DNA of 64,000 bases from an uncultured Lachnospiraceae bacterium (GTDB taxonomy: Bacteria > Bacillota > Clostridia > Lachnospirales > Lachnospiraceae). The translations under genes and the position numbers were made by a program. Numbering within the stretch: position 1 is the stretch's first letter; every line of letters starts with the position of its first letter. The stretch lies in NCBI GenBank assembly GCA_910577015.1, contig CAJTKU010000011.1, positions 21,882-85,881 on the forward strand. The letters run 5' to 3'. The notes under the pieces are model-generated. The model did not search any database. It was not told the origin of the DNA and saw only the letters and a program-made list of their open reading frames with translations. Positions 33,529-41,342 of the stretch are shown in pieces.

Positions 33529-35989
33529 AAAGGCGCTCGGTCTTTTGCTGGCAGCCAGCATGATATTGGGATTGGGAGCCTGCGGCGGTGACGGAACCAA
33601 TGAGAGCGTAACCTCAACGGAAGACGCCAAGAAGTATGTTTACAGGATGCAGGATATTGAAGTGGATGCCCTGAATGATGATGCAAGCGTCTATGGGCAG
33701 TTTTATGCGGATGGCAGGGTTTATCTGCTGACGGTAAACCGCCAATGGGATGAAAAGACCGGTATTGTAGTAGAACTGACTTCTTTTAAGGAAGACGGGA
33801 CGGATTTGCAGACTGTCGAACTAATGAATACACTGATGGATAATCCGAATTATATCCCTCCCGGAGACGAGCCTGAAGACATGCCCGGAGACGAGGATAT
33901 CATGCCTTTGGCAAGAGAAGAAGGCGAGGCGGATACTCCGGAAGGCGATGACGAAAGCCCGGAAGAAGAAACAGAGGATAACGGCGATGGAGATAATCCT
34001 TCCGACAGACAGATTTACCGTGATACTTATGTCAGCACGGCAGTAATTGATAAAAACGGTGTATACATGGTGCTGGAGGATAATTCCTATTCTTATGATA
34101 ATAATGACAACTATATATCCGAGGGGTACGCGTTGACGCTGTACTCTTATGATTTGACGGGAAAAGAGCGTTTTCAGGCGGTATTAAATGATAATCAGGA
34201 TGAATATATGTGGATTAGCAACATTGCCTCCGATGAAAACGGAAACCTTGCCCTGTTATCCGAACAGACGCTTTACATGTTTGACGCACAGGGTAATCCG
34301 GTCGGTCAGACGGAAATGTCTGATAATGGCGGCTACGTACAGAATGCATTTGTCGGAAAGGACGGCAATCTGTTGATTGTGTCATACAATAATGACTGGA
34401 CCAAAATGTTTTTGCAGGTATACAATTTCCAGAAAAAAGCTTTTGAGGAAAATATAGATTTACCCGGAAACCTGACAAATTACGGTATGCGTGCAGGCGT
34501 TAATTATGACTTGATACTGACAAATTCATTGGGGCTTTACGGATATAATATCGGGGACAAAGAAGTAACGCCGCTTTTGAGTTATATCAATTCCGATATA
34601 AACGGAGACACGATGGATTTGATTATGGAGGCGGGGGAGAACAGGTTTATCTGTTCTTACCGTGATGAAGAAAATTGGGATACCCATTTTGCCGTTATGA
34701 ATTATGTGGCGCCGGAGGATATTCCCGACAAAAAAGTGCTGACGCTGGCCTGCTATTATCTGGATTGGAATATGAGAAGCAGGGTGGTTGCTTTCAACAA
34801 AGAAAACGAACAGTACCGTATCACGGTGAAGGATTACTCCAGCTATTCCACGCAGGAGGACTGGTCAGCGGGTTATACCCAGTTAAACAATGATATTATT
34901 TCCGGACAGATTCCGGATATCCTCGTGTTAGACAGCTATAGTATGCCGGTTTCGTCCTATATTTCCAAAGGCATCCTTGCGGATATCGGAAAGCTGATTG
35001 ACGAGGATGAGGAACTGAACAGGGAAGATTTTATGACCAACGTGTTTGACGCCTACTCTGTGAACGGCACGCTTTACAGCATTATACCAAGCTTTAACAT
35101 TAATACGGTAATCGGCAAAACTGCCGATGTGGGACCTGACCCGGGCTGGACCATGGCGGATTTGCGAGAGCTCATGAATAAGTATCCGCAGGCAAGCGTT
35201 TTTGGGGATACCATGACAAGGGACAACATTATCTGGCAGATGATGTTATATTCGGGCGCCAGCTATGTAAATAAAGACAGTGGAAAGTGCAATTTCAACA
35301 CGCAGGAGTTTATTGATATTCTGGAGTTTGCCGCCCAGTTCCCTGAGAAAATCAACTGGGACGATATGGATGACAGTTACTATAATAATTATAGCAGCCA
35401 GTACAGGGAGGGCAGAACCCTTCTGATGAGTACGAGCATCAATGACTTCCGTGATTTTAACCGTAACATGAGGAGTTTTTTCGGAGAGCCGATAACCTTT
35501 ATCGGATTCCCCTGCCAGGACGGAATCGGCGCTGTGGTGAATGCCTATGAGCAGTATGCGATTGCCGCAAAATCCCCTAATATCGAAGGTGCATGGGAGT
35601 TTCTGCGTTATTATCTGACGGAGGATTACCAGAGTAGTAATGATTTGTCATGGACGATTCCCGTAAGCAAGAAAGCGCTTCTGGAAAAACTGGAAGAGGC
35701 TCAGGAGAGACCTTCCTGGACAAATGAAGACGGCACAAAAGAATATTATGACGATTATTACTACGAAGGGGATGTGCGGATTCTGATTGAGCCGATGACG
35801 AAGGAAGAAGCGGATAAATTGTTTGAGTATATCTCCTCCGTCAACATGGCGTATTCCTATGATGAAAACCTGATGAATATCATCACGGAAGAAGCGGCGC
35901 CTTTCTTTGCAGGACAGAAGAGCGCGTCGGCGGTAGTGGATATCATCCAGAACCGCGCGCAGGTTTACCTCAACGAAAGCAAGTGGTAG
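33512..35989 (+). CDS. Giant solute-binding lipoprotein 3 (extra N-terminal domain + SBP family 1)
   Basis: 825 residues from the ATG at 33512 with GAGGAGG upstream (in-frame codons back to 33485 are not needed). The lipobox GLGAC (Cys 24) anchors it. An acidic insertion (about 112-165, rich in Glu, Asp, Pro) interrupts the beta-rich N-terminal region (to about 400). The binding domain starts near 406 (VLTLACYYLDWNMRSRVVAF) and contains LNNDIISGQIPDILVLD, LYSIIPSFNINTVIGK and the ending EEAAPFFAGQKSASAVVDII. It is the last gene of the operon. Its 3' end overlaps the convergent metallopeptidase gene by 25 bp with no terminator between. Paralogue of the lipoproteins at 22872 and 26512. Confidence 0.82.
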   Translation: MKKWSKKALGLLLAASMILGLGACGGDGTNESVTSTEDAKKYVYRMQDIEVDALNDDASVYGQFYADGRVYLLTVNRQWDEKTGIVVELTSFKEDGTDLQTVELMNTLMDNPNYIPPGDEPEDMPGDEDIMPLAREEGEADTPEGDDESPEEETEDNGDGDNPSDRQIYRDTYVSTAVIDKNGVYMVLEDNSYSYDNNDNYISEGYALTLYSYDLTGKERFQAVLNDNQDEYMWISNIASDENGNLALLSEQTLYMFDAQGNPVGQTEMSDNGGYVQNAFVGKDGNLLIVSYNNDWTKMFLQVYNFQKKAFEENIDLPGNLTNYGMRAGVNYDLILTNSLGLYGYNIGDKEVTPLLSYINSDINGDTMDLIMEAGENRFICSYRDEENWDTHFAVMNYVAPEDIPDKKVLTLACYYLDWNMRSRVVAFNKENEQYRITVKDYSSYSTQEDWSAGYTQLNNDIISGQIPDILVLDSYSMPVSSYISKGILADIGKLIDEDEELNREDFMTNVFDAYSVNGTLYSIIPSFNINTVIGKTADVGPDPGWTMADLRELMNKYPQASVFGDTMTRDNIIWQMMLYSGASYVNKDSGKCNFNTQEFIDILEFAAQFPEKINWDDMDDSYYNNYSSQYREGRTLLMSTSINDFRDFNRNMRSFFGEPITFIGFPCQDGIGAVVNAYEQYAIAAKSPNIEGAWEFLRYYLTEDYQSSNDLSWTIPVSKKALLEKLEEAQERPSWTNEDGTKEYYDDYYYEGDVRILIEPMTKEEADKLFEYISSVNMAYSYDENLMNIITEEAAPFFAGQKSASAVVDIIQNRAQVYLNESKW

Positions 35990-36597
35990 GCTTCGGTCAA
36001 TTCCCAGCCGTGTTCCTTCAGCCATTGCCTGCTGAGGGCATAGTCAGGCAGGACGCTTTCGACTTTGTTCCAGAAAGCGTTACCATGGTTCATGTACGTT
36101 AAATGGCAGAGCTCGTGGACAATGACATAGTCGATGACTGCGGGCGGAGCCATCATAAGACGATAATTAAAAGACAGAGTACCCGTTTGGGAGCAGCTTC
36201 CCCAACGGGTTTTCTGGTTTCTGATGGAGATTTTTGTATAATACCCCCCGGTCAGCTTCTGTAATTCTGCGCACCTTCCCGGAAAATAAGCTTTGGCGGC
36301 GTTCATAAAACGCCTTTTCAAAATTGCCGCCTGTTTTTCCTGCTCAGGGGTAAGGCTGGGAAGAGAGGCTTCTTTTTGGGAAAGCATTTCCAGATGCTTT
36401 CTTGCTATCCAATCCCTTTTTTCCTCAATAAAAGCTTCCACCCTTCCCTGACGCACATAATAAGGCGCCCTGACATGGATGGAAGCATCTTCCTTTACCT
36501 GTATGCTGAGGCTTTTTCTGTCTGAAAAGTGAACCGTGCAGGTGAGGGAGCATTTTTCTTCAGGAATAGATAATTCATAGGAATAAGTGTTTTTCAT
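35965..36597 (-). CDS. YgjP-like metallopeptidase (DUF45, M48-related)
   Basis: 210 residues. The zinc-site motif VHELCHLTYMNHGNAFW (HExxH with a third ligand downstream) and the preceding RNQKTRWGSCSQTGTLSFNY and LMMAPPAVIDYVIVHEL are the hallmarks of the YgjP/DUF45 family. No signal peptide, so it is cytoplasmic. Physiological substrates are unknown; family members are often next to restriction or repair genes, which is not the case here. It is followed on the minus strand by nothing closely spaced and shares its last 25 bp with giant lipoprotein 3 on the opposite strand. It lies 14 bp after the thiamine pyrophosphokinase gene. Confidence 0.88.
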   Translation of the reverse strand: MKNTYSYELSIPEEKCSLTCTVHFSDRKSLSIQVKEDASIHVRAPYYVRQGRVEAFIEEKRDWIARKHLEMLSQKEASLPSLTPEQEKQAAILKRRFMNAAKAYFPGRCAELQKLTGGYYTKISIRNQKTRWGSCSQTGTLSFNYRLMMAPPAVIDYVIVHELCHLTYMNHGNAFWNKVESVLPDYALSRQWLKEHGWELTEAYHLLSLR

Positions 36598-36611
36598 AAT
36601 ATCCTTTCAAG

Positions 36612-37277
36612 TTAGTCCAGGCTTATCAGTATGGCTACGGCTCCTGAGTGGACGGTGACGGCGCCTTCTTTTCCCGGCAGAAATTCATTGCTGATGCCGA
36701 TGGGAAAGTCGTTTGTCACAGTGTAGGAGGAAAGGGGATATTTCATATTGGTAATGGAAACCACGGATTCTTTTTCCAGCGAAAAAAGAGAAAGGCGGCC
36801 AAACAGGGAGGCAGAAAACTGTTTTGTCTCCCCAGATGCAGCCATGATGCAGCATTTATCCTCCAAGAGATATCCCTCTGCTCCGTTGTTTTTTAAGAAG
36901 AGGAGACATTGGATATTGGCAAGCGTATGGTCCAGCCTTCCGCCCATGCCTGCATATATCAAAAAAGTATGAAAGTCCCTCGCAAGTCCCCACTTTAATG
37001 CAGCAAGCATATCCGTATCATCCTTCTCTGGCGTAAGCCGCAATATTTTATCCGGAAACCGGCGTTCTGTTTCCTCAATAGAAGCGGCAAGCCCTTTATC
37101 CACGGAATCAAAATCTCCGATAATCATATCCGGTTTTATGCCGAGCGCAACACAATGCCCCAATCCCCCATCCACCGCAATCACAGTATCTTTCTTGGCG
37201 TCAAATCCCTCCAATTTCGTGACCGCCAATTCCCCCGCCCCCATCACAATACACCTTTTCTCTCTTTTCACCTGCAT
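36612..37277 (-). CDS. thiN: Thiamine pyrophosphokinase
   Basis: 221 residues. The enzyme makes thiamine diphosphate from thiamine and ATP. Diagnostic motifs: AVDGGLGHCVALGIKPDMII, GDFDS, PEKDDTDMLAAL and GGRLDHTLANIQ, then a C-terminal beta-barrel with PIGISNEF. AGGAAGC lies at normal spacing before the ATG at 37277. It is co-transcribed with the metallopeptidase gene downstream. In many Firmicutes it follows rpe and rsgA, which are absent here. No TPP riboswitch was seen in the leader. Confidence 0.95.
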   Translation of the reverse strand: MQVKREKRCIVMGAGELAVTKLEGFDAKKDTVIAVDGGLGHCVALGIKPDMIIGDFDSVDKGLAASIEETERRFPDKILRLTPEKDDTDMLAALKWGLARDFHTFLIYAGMGGRLDHTLANIQCLLFLKNNGAEGYLLEDKCCIMAASGETKQFSASLFGRLSLFSLEKESVVSITNMKYPLSSYTVTNDFPIGISNEFLPGKEGAVTVHSGAVAILISLD

Positions 37278-37348
37278 ATATATAGCTTCCTTTCTTTTTT
37301 ACCATTCCATATTCGGGTGGAAAAGCCCCTCTTTGGCAACTACAATCA

Positions 37349-37506
37349 GGCAGTCTGCCCAAAAGAATTTCGGCAAGCGACCTTTGCACCATGGAAATGA
37401 GACTCAAAAATCGTGGAAGCCATTGCTGACACGATTTTCGCATTATGAGGCTCATTGGAATGCCCGGTGCAACGGAGTGCGCCGAACTTCTTTTGGGCAG
37501 ACTGCC
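37349..37506. repeat. Palindromic element B (nested hairpin)
   Basis: 26-bp arms (37349-37374 and 37481-37506) pair with one mismatch. Inside are TTGCACC (37384-37390) with GGTGCAA (37466-37472), AATGAG with CTCATT, and AAAATCGTG with CACGATTTT. Weaker pairing (GGAAAAGC near 37318 with GCTTTTCC near 37526) may extend it. The arms are unrelated to element A. Non-coding; fills the gap between thiN and the ABC exporter genes. Confidence 0.8.
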
Positions 37507-37544
37507 GACAGTAACCCAAACATTAGCTTTTCCCCCAAAACACC

Positions 37545-39323
37545 TTACCCCGCAAATTGCGCCATATACAAATCGTAATAAGCCCCCTTCTTTGCAATCA
37601 GCTCCGAAGCAGTGCCCTGTTCTAGAATACCCCCTTCATCAATGACAAAAATCCGGTCAGCCTTCTGTATGGTAGAAAGCCTGTGGGCAATTACAAAGGA
37701 GGTCCGGCCGGAAAGGAGGGTTTCGATTCCCTTCTGCACCAGCAGTTCTGTCTGGGTGTCGATACTGGAGGTGGCTTCATCCAGAATTAAGATGCCCGGC
37801 ATGGACACAAAAGTACGGGCAAAGGCCAGCAGCTGTTTTTGACCGATGGAAAGACCGCCGCCGCGCTCTGAAAGGACGGTGTCGTATCCTTTTTCCAGTT
37901 TGGAGATAAAGCCGTGGGCGCCTACTGCCTTTGCAGCAGCTATGATTTCTTCATCCGTTGCATCCAGTTTTCCGTAACGAATGTTATCCTTCACGGTGCC
38001 GGAAAACAGGAAATTATCCTGCGTCATAATGCCCATTTTACTGCGCAGGCTCTCCAAGGTGATTCCCTGCACGTTTCTACCGTCAATCAGTACCCTGCCG
38101 CCCGTTACATCGTAGAAACGACTAATCAGGTTGACTATGGTGGTCTTTCCCGCGCCGGTGGGTCCCACAAGGGCAATGGTTTCCCCTGGTTTGATGTGGA
38201 AGTTTACATGGGACAGCACTTCTATGTCGGGGGCGTCGGAGTAGGCGAAAGTGACATCGTCAAATACCACTTCCCCTGTAATGCCTTCGATACCCTCGGC
38301 GTCGGGAGCGTCCGTGATGGCGGAGGGAGTGTCAAGCACTTCAAAGATACGTTCCGCGGCAGCAATATTGGTGATAATTTGATTGTAAAAGCTGCTCAGG
38401 TTGGCAATCGGATTCCAGAACATGTTGATATAGTAGCCGAAAGAAATCAGAATGCCTGCCGAAATAGCATCGATTCCAATGATGACGATGCCGGTATAAT
38501 AAAGGGCAATGGTTCCCACGCCCCAGCACAAATCGATGATGGGTCCGAAACCGTCATTGATGCGCACTGCCTTTTGGTAAGCGGTAAAATGCTCTTTGAC
38601 GAGGGAGTTGAAGGTTGTTTTGGTTTCCTCTTCGGCCGAAAAGCTTTGGATGATGCGGATGCCGGAGATATCCTCATGCACAAACGCGTTCAGGTTGGAT
38701 GATTTTTTCCTGAAAATCTGCCAGCGTTTATGGGAAAAAATCTGGATGCATGCCATGCCCACAATCAATACCGGAAGGGTAGAGAGGCTTGCCAGGGCCA
38801 GGCGGTAATTCTTGATAAACATAATGGCTACCACGGCGCAGATGGTAATAAAATCAGGAATCAGCGTGGTAACGCTGTTGCCAAGGACGTCCTTTAAGGA
38901 ATTAATGTCCCCGATGATGCGGGAGAGAATTTTTCCTGTAGGACGGCTGTCAAAAAAGTGAAAATCCAGACTCTGGATATGGGTGTACAGTTCCTGGCGT
39001 ATGGTCAACAGCACACTGTTGCAGACCTTAGCCATGATATACATCCGCACTTTCACCAAAAGTATCATGGTAATGTTTAGAACAACAGCCACAGAAAGCA
39101 GGATAAAAAGTCCGCTAAAGTTGCCAACGCCGATGTAGTCATCAATGGCGGACTCTATGATAAGGGGATTGGCAAGCGACACCCCCACGCAGAATGCCAT
39201 AATGAGCAGCACCAGTATAATTTCTTTTTTGTAGGCGAGCAGATAGGAAAAGAGTCTGAGAAGGGTACGCAGTTTTCCTGTTTCCACAGTCTGTTCGTCA
39301 TCTTTATATGAGTTAAAGGGCAT
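37545..39323 (-). CDS. ABC exporter half-transporter, membrane + ATPase (multidrug type, second subunit)
   Basis: 592 residues. Six membrane segments (about 25-310) precede an ATPase domain: Walker A ALVGPTGAGKTTIVNL, signature LSIGQKQLLAFART (canonical LSGGQ changed to LSIGQ), Walker B GILILDEATSSIDTQTE and the His switch FVIAHRLSTI. This is the partner of the gene starting at 41057, 3 bp upstream, and resembles LmrCD/BmrCD heterodimers. The substrate is probably lipophilic drugs or lipids; this is inferred from family only. Confidence 0.92.
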   Translation of the reverse strand: MPFNSYKDDEQTVETGKLRTLLRLFSYLLAYKKEIILVLLIMAFCVGVSLANPLIIESAIDDYIGVGNFSGLFILLSVAVVLNITMILLVKVRMYIMAKVCNSVLLTIRQELYTHIQSLDFHFFDSRPTGKILSRIIGDINSLKDVLGNSVTTLIPDFITICAVVAIMFIKNYRLALASLSTLPVLIVGMACIQIFSHKRWQIFRKKSSNLNAFVHEDISGIRIIQSFSAEEETKTTFNSLVKEHFTAYQKAVRINDGFGPIIDLCWGVGTIALYYTGIVIIGIDAISAGILISFGYYINMFWNPIANLSSFYNQIITNIAAAERIFEVLDTPSAITDAPDAEGIEGITGEVVFDDVTFAYSDAPDIEVLSHVNFHIKPGETIALVGPTGAGKTTIVNLISRFYDVTGGRVLIDGRNVQGITLESLRSKMGIMTQDNFLFSGTVKDNIRYGKLDATDEEIIAAAKAVGAHGFISKLEKGYDTVLSERGGGLSIGQKQLLAFARTFVSMPGILILDEATSSIDTQTELLVQKGIETLLSGRTSFVIAHRLSTIQKADRIFVIDEGGILEQGTASELIAKKGAYYDLYMAQFAG

Positions 39324-39326
39324 GGA

Positions 39327-41057
39327 TTACGCCTCCTTTTCCATGAGAAATTCACCGTACTGTGCCATGTAAGTTTCATAATAGAGACCCTTTTGCGCAA
39401 GTAATGTGTCATGGGTGCCTCTTTCCGCAATACGGCCGTCCTGTAAAAAGAGGATTTCGTCCGCATTTCTGACTGCGCTGATACGGTGAGCGATAATCAG
39501 TTTCGTTGTATTTTGCAGTTGTTTCAAAGTTTGCTGTATTTCGTGTTCCGTTTCCGTGTCAAGGGCCGAAGTGGAATCATCCATAATCAGGATGGGATTC
39601 TTTTTGGCTAGGGCGCGGGCAATGCTGATACGCTGCTTCTGACCGCCGGAAAGCCCGACGCCCCTTTCCCCGATGACGGTATCATAACCATTTCCCAGTT
39701 CCTCAATAAAACCGTTTGCCTGCGAAGCCCGTGCGGCTTCCCGTACGATACTGTCCGTTACAAACTCCCTTTTCCCGAGTCTGACATTTTCCCGTATGGT
39801 ATCGGAAAAGAGGAATACGTCCTGCATGACGATGGAAATATTGCTGCGAAGCTGTTTTAAAGATAAATCCCGTATATCCGTGTCATCCAGAAGGATGGAA
39901 CCCTCCGAACTGTCGTAAAGCCGCTGTAAAAGATGTATGATGGAACTCTTTCCGGAGCCGGTTGCACCCATAATGCCGAGAGTGCGTCCTGCCTCGAGGG
40001 AGAAAGAAATATCGGAGAGAATTTCCCGCTCATCCCGCTTAAAGCTGACATGGTCAAAGGTGATTTTGCCTGTAACCTCCGGGAGTGTCACCGGATGTTC
40101 GGGCTCTGTAATGGTCGGCGTCTGGGCGTACAGCTTCTTTAACTTTTTGTTGGAAGCTATGGCTGCCGATAAACTGTTTGTCAGCCAGCCCAGCATTTCC
40201 ATGGGCCAGACAATATTTGTGGAATACTGCACAAATGCGCCCAAAGAACCCAGAGAGAAATCCCTGTAAATGCAGAAGTAGCCTCCTGCCAGCAGTACAA
40301 GCAGGGGAAGCAGTTTGCTGACCAGAGAGAATAGCGGGTGATATTTAACAAAGACCCTTGATTGTTCCATATTTAAATCATAATAACGCTTGTTATGCGA
40401 TAAAAATTTCTGGATTTCAAATTTCTCACGGGCAAAAGCCTTTACCGTTCGCACACCCGCCAGATTTTCTTCTGCCACGGTGTTTAGTTCGGCATTCTCT
40501 TCACTGATGGCTTCATAGACGCTGTCCAGTTTTTTCTCGAGATAAATGGCAAGCGCCGCGCAGATGACCATGCAGGCGGTTGGAATGATGGCAAGCTTCC
40601 AGTTCAGGCGGTACATGCAAAACAGTATCAGGGAAGTGTGGACAACCACTTCAATGGTCAGCATGCTCACATAAGTCAGACCGTCCCAGATGCGGTCCAC
40701 GTCATCCTTGATACGGGACATCAGTTCCCCTGTGCCGGTACGGTCAAAAAAATCTGCGGACAGGCTCTGGATATGCTTGAAAACATCTTTTCTCATATTG
40801 GCGGCAATGCGCGCCCCGGTGACGTCAAAAAGATATTCTTTTACGTAGCCGAATATAAAACGGCCGATGCCGATGGCAAGAATGCCGAGCAAAATACCTT
40901 TTAATGCGCCCACATTCCTGTTTTTGATGACATCATCAATAATTTCTTTGGTCAGAAGAGGGGAAAGCATATCCAGCGCAACGCTCACCACAAGGCCGAA
41001 GATGGCCAGAAGATAAGCGGGCAGGTGTTCCCATATATGGTTTCGTAATTTTTTCAT
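39327..41057 (-). CDS. ABC exporter half-transporter, membrane + ATPase (multidrug type, first subunit)
   Basis: 576 residues from ATG 41057 (MKKLRNHIWEHLPAYLLAI), with GGGAGGA about 10 bp upstream; an in-frame TTG at 41081 lies before that site and is rejected. Membrane region about 12-300, then an ATPase domain: Walker A GIMGATGSGKSSIIHLLQ, signature LSGGQKQRISIARALAK and Walker B ILIMDDSTSALDTETE. The Walker B catalytic position is Asp instead of Glu, while the partner has ILDEATS, an asymmetry typical of heterodimeric exporters with one degenerate site. It is preceded by a 32-codon leader ORF and a terminator, suggesting attenuation. Confidence 0.92.
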   Translation of the reverse strand: MKKLRNHIWEHLPAYLLAIFGLVVSVALDMLSPLLTKEIIDDVIKNRNVGALKGILLGILAIGIGRFIFGYVKEYLFDVTGARIAANMRKDVFKHIQSLSADFFDRTGTGELMSRIKDDVDRIWDGLTYVSMLTIEVVVHTSLILFCMYRLNWKLAIIPTACMVICAALAIYLEKKLDSVYEAISEENAELNTVAEENLAGVRTVKAFAREKFEIQKFLSHNKRYYDLNMEQSRVFVKYHPLFSLVSKLLPLLVLLAGGYFCIYRDFSLGSLGAFVQYSTNIVWPMEMLGWLTNSLSAAIASNKKLKKLYAQTPTITEPEHPVTLPEVTGKITFDHVSFKRDEREILSDISFSLEAGRTLGIMGATGSGKSSIIHLLQRLYDSSEGSILLDDTDIRDLSLKQLRSNISIVMQDVFLFSDTIRENVRLGKREFVTDSIVREAARASQANGFIEELGNGYDTVIGERGVGLSGGQKQRISIARALAKKNPILIMDDSTSALDTETEHEIQQTLKQLQNTTKLIIAHRISAVRNADEILFLQDGRIAERGTHDTLLAQKGLYYETYMAQYGEFLMEKEA

Positions 41058-41097
41058 AATAATTGATTCCTCCCGGTTCAATCGAATAAATACAGAT

Positions 41098-41126
41098 AAA
41101 AAAAGCCCGCGGCAGAAACCGCGGGC
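41098..41126 (-). terminator. Terminator in the leader of the ABC exporter operon
   Basis: On the minus strand GCCCGCGG pairs with CCGCGGGC (41119-41126 and 41105-41112), loop of six, then seven T. It lies after the leader ORF and before the exporter start, where it would block read-through unless relieved. A small hairpin (41151-41161) lies between it and the leader ORF. Confidence 0.85.
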
Positions 41127-41172
41127 ATATCGTCATGAAATAATAGGTACGGAGAAACTCCCTGCTATAAAC

Positions 41173-41271
41173 TCATGATTCCTGTATATGTCCTTTTGAG
41201 GTAACTGCATGTAAAATATCTATGAAAATAGCGCTTTTCGTTGATTTGGTTAATCTTATTTTTTGAAACAT
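41173..41271 (-). CDS. Leader peptide of the ABC exporter operon (32 aa)
   Basis: AAAGGAGG is followed 8 bp later by ATG 41271 (an in-frame GTG precedes it directly). The ORF reads MFQKIRLTKSTKSAIFIDIL and ends HIQES, 32 residues. It is basic at the N-terminus and has no signal peptide. The excellent binding site on so short an ORF, with a terminator 46 nt beyond its stop and a multidrug exporter after that, matches the arrangement of B. subtilis bmrB-bmrCD. There, stalling of ribosomes on a leader peptide by antibiotics lets transcription reach the exporter. The function here is inferred from that arrangement. Confidence 0.65.
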   Translation of the reverse strand: MFQKIRLTKSTKSAIFIDILHAVTSKGHIQES

Positions 41272-41342
41272 CACGGTTACCTCCTTTCTTTATTCTTGTT
41301 TACACCAACTGCATTTTACCTTACGCCATAAAATGGTAATTG

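Noticed and set aside
14388..36000. Missing ATPase genes as evidence of broken importers
   Set aside because: Sugar importers of Firmicutes commonly share one ATPase (MsmX/UgpC-type) encoded elsewhere.
36612..37300. TPP riboswitch before thiN
   Set aside because: The leader is short and no TPP aptamer core (CUGAGA, ACCUGA) was recognised.
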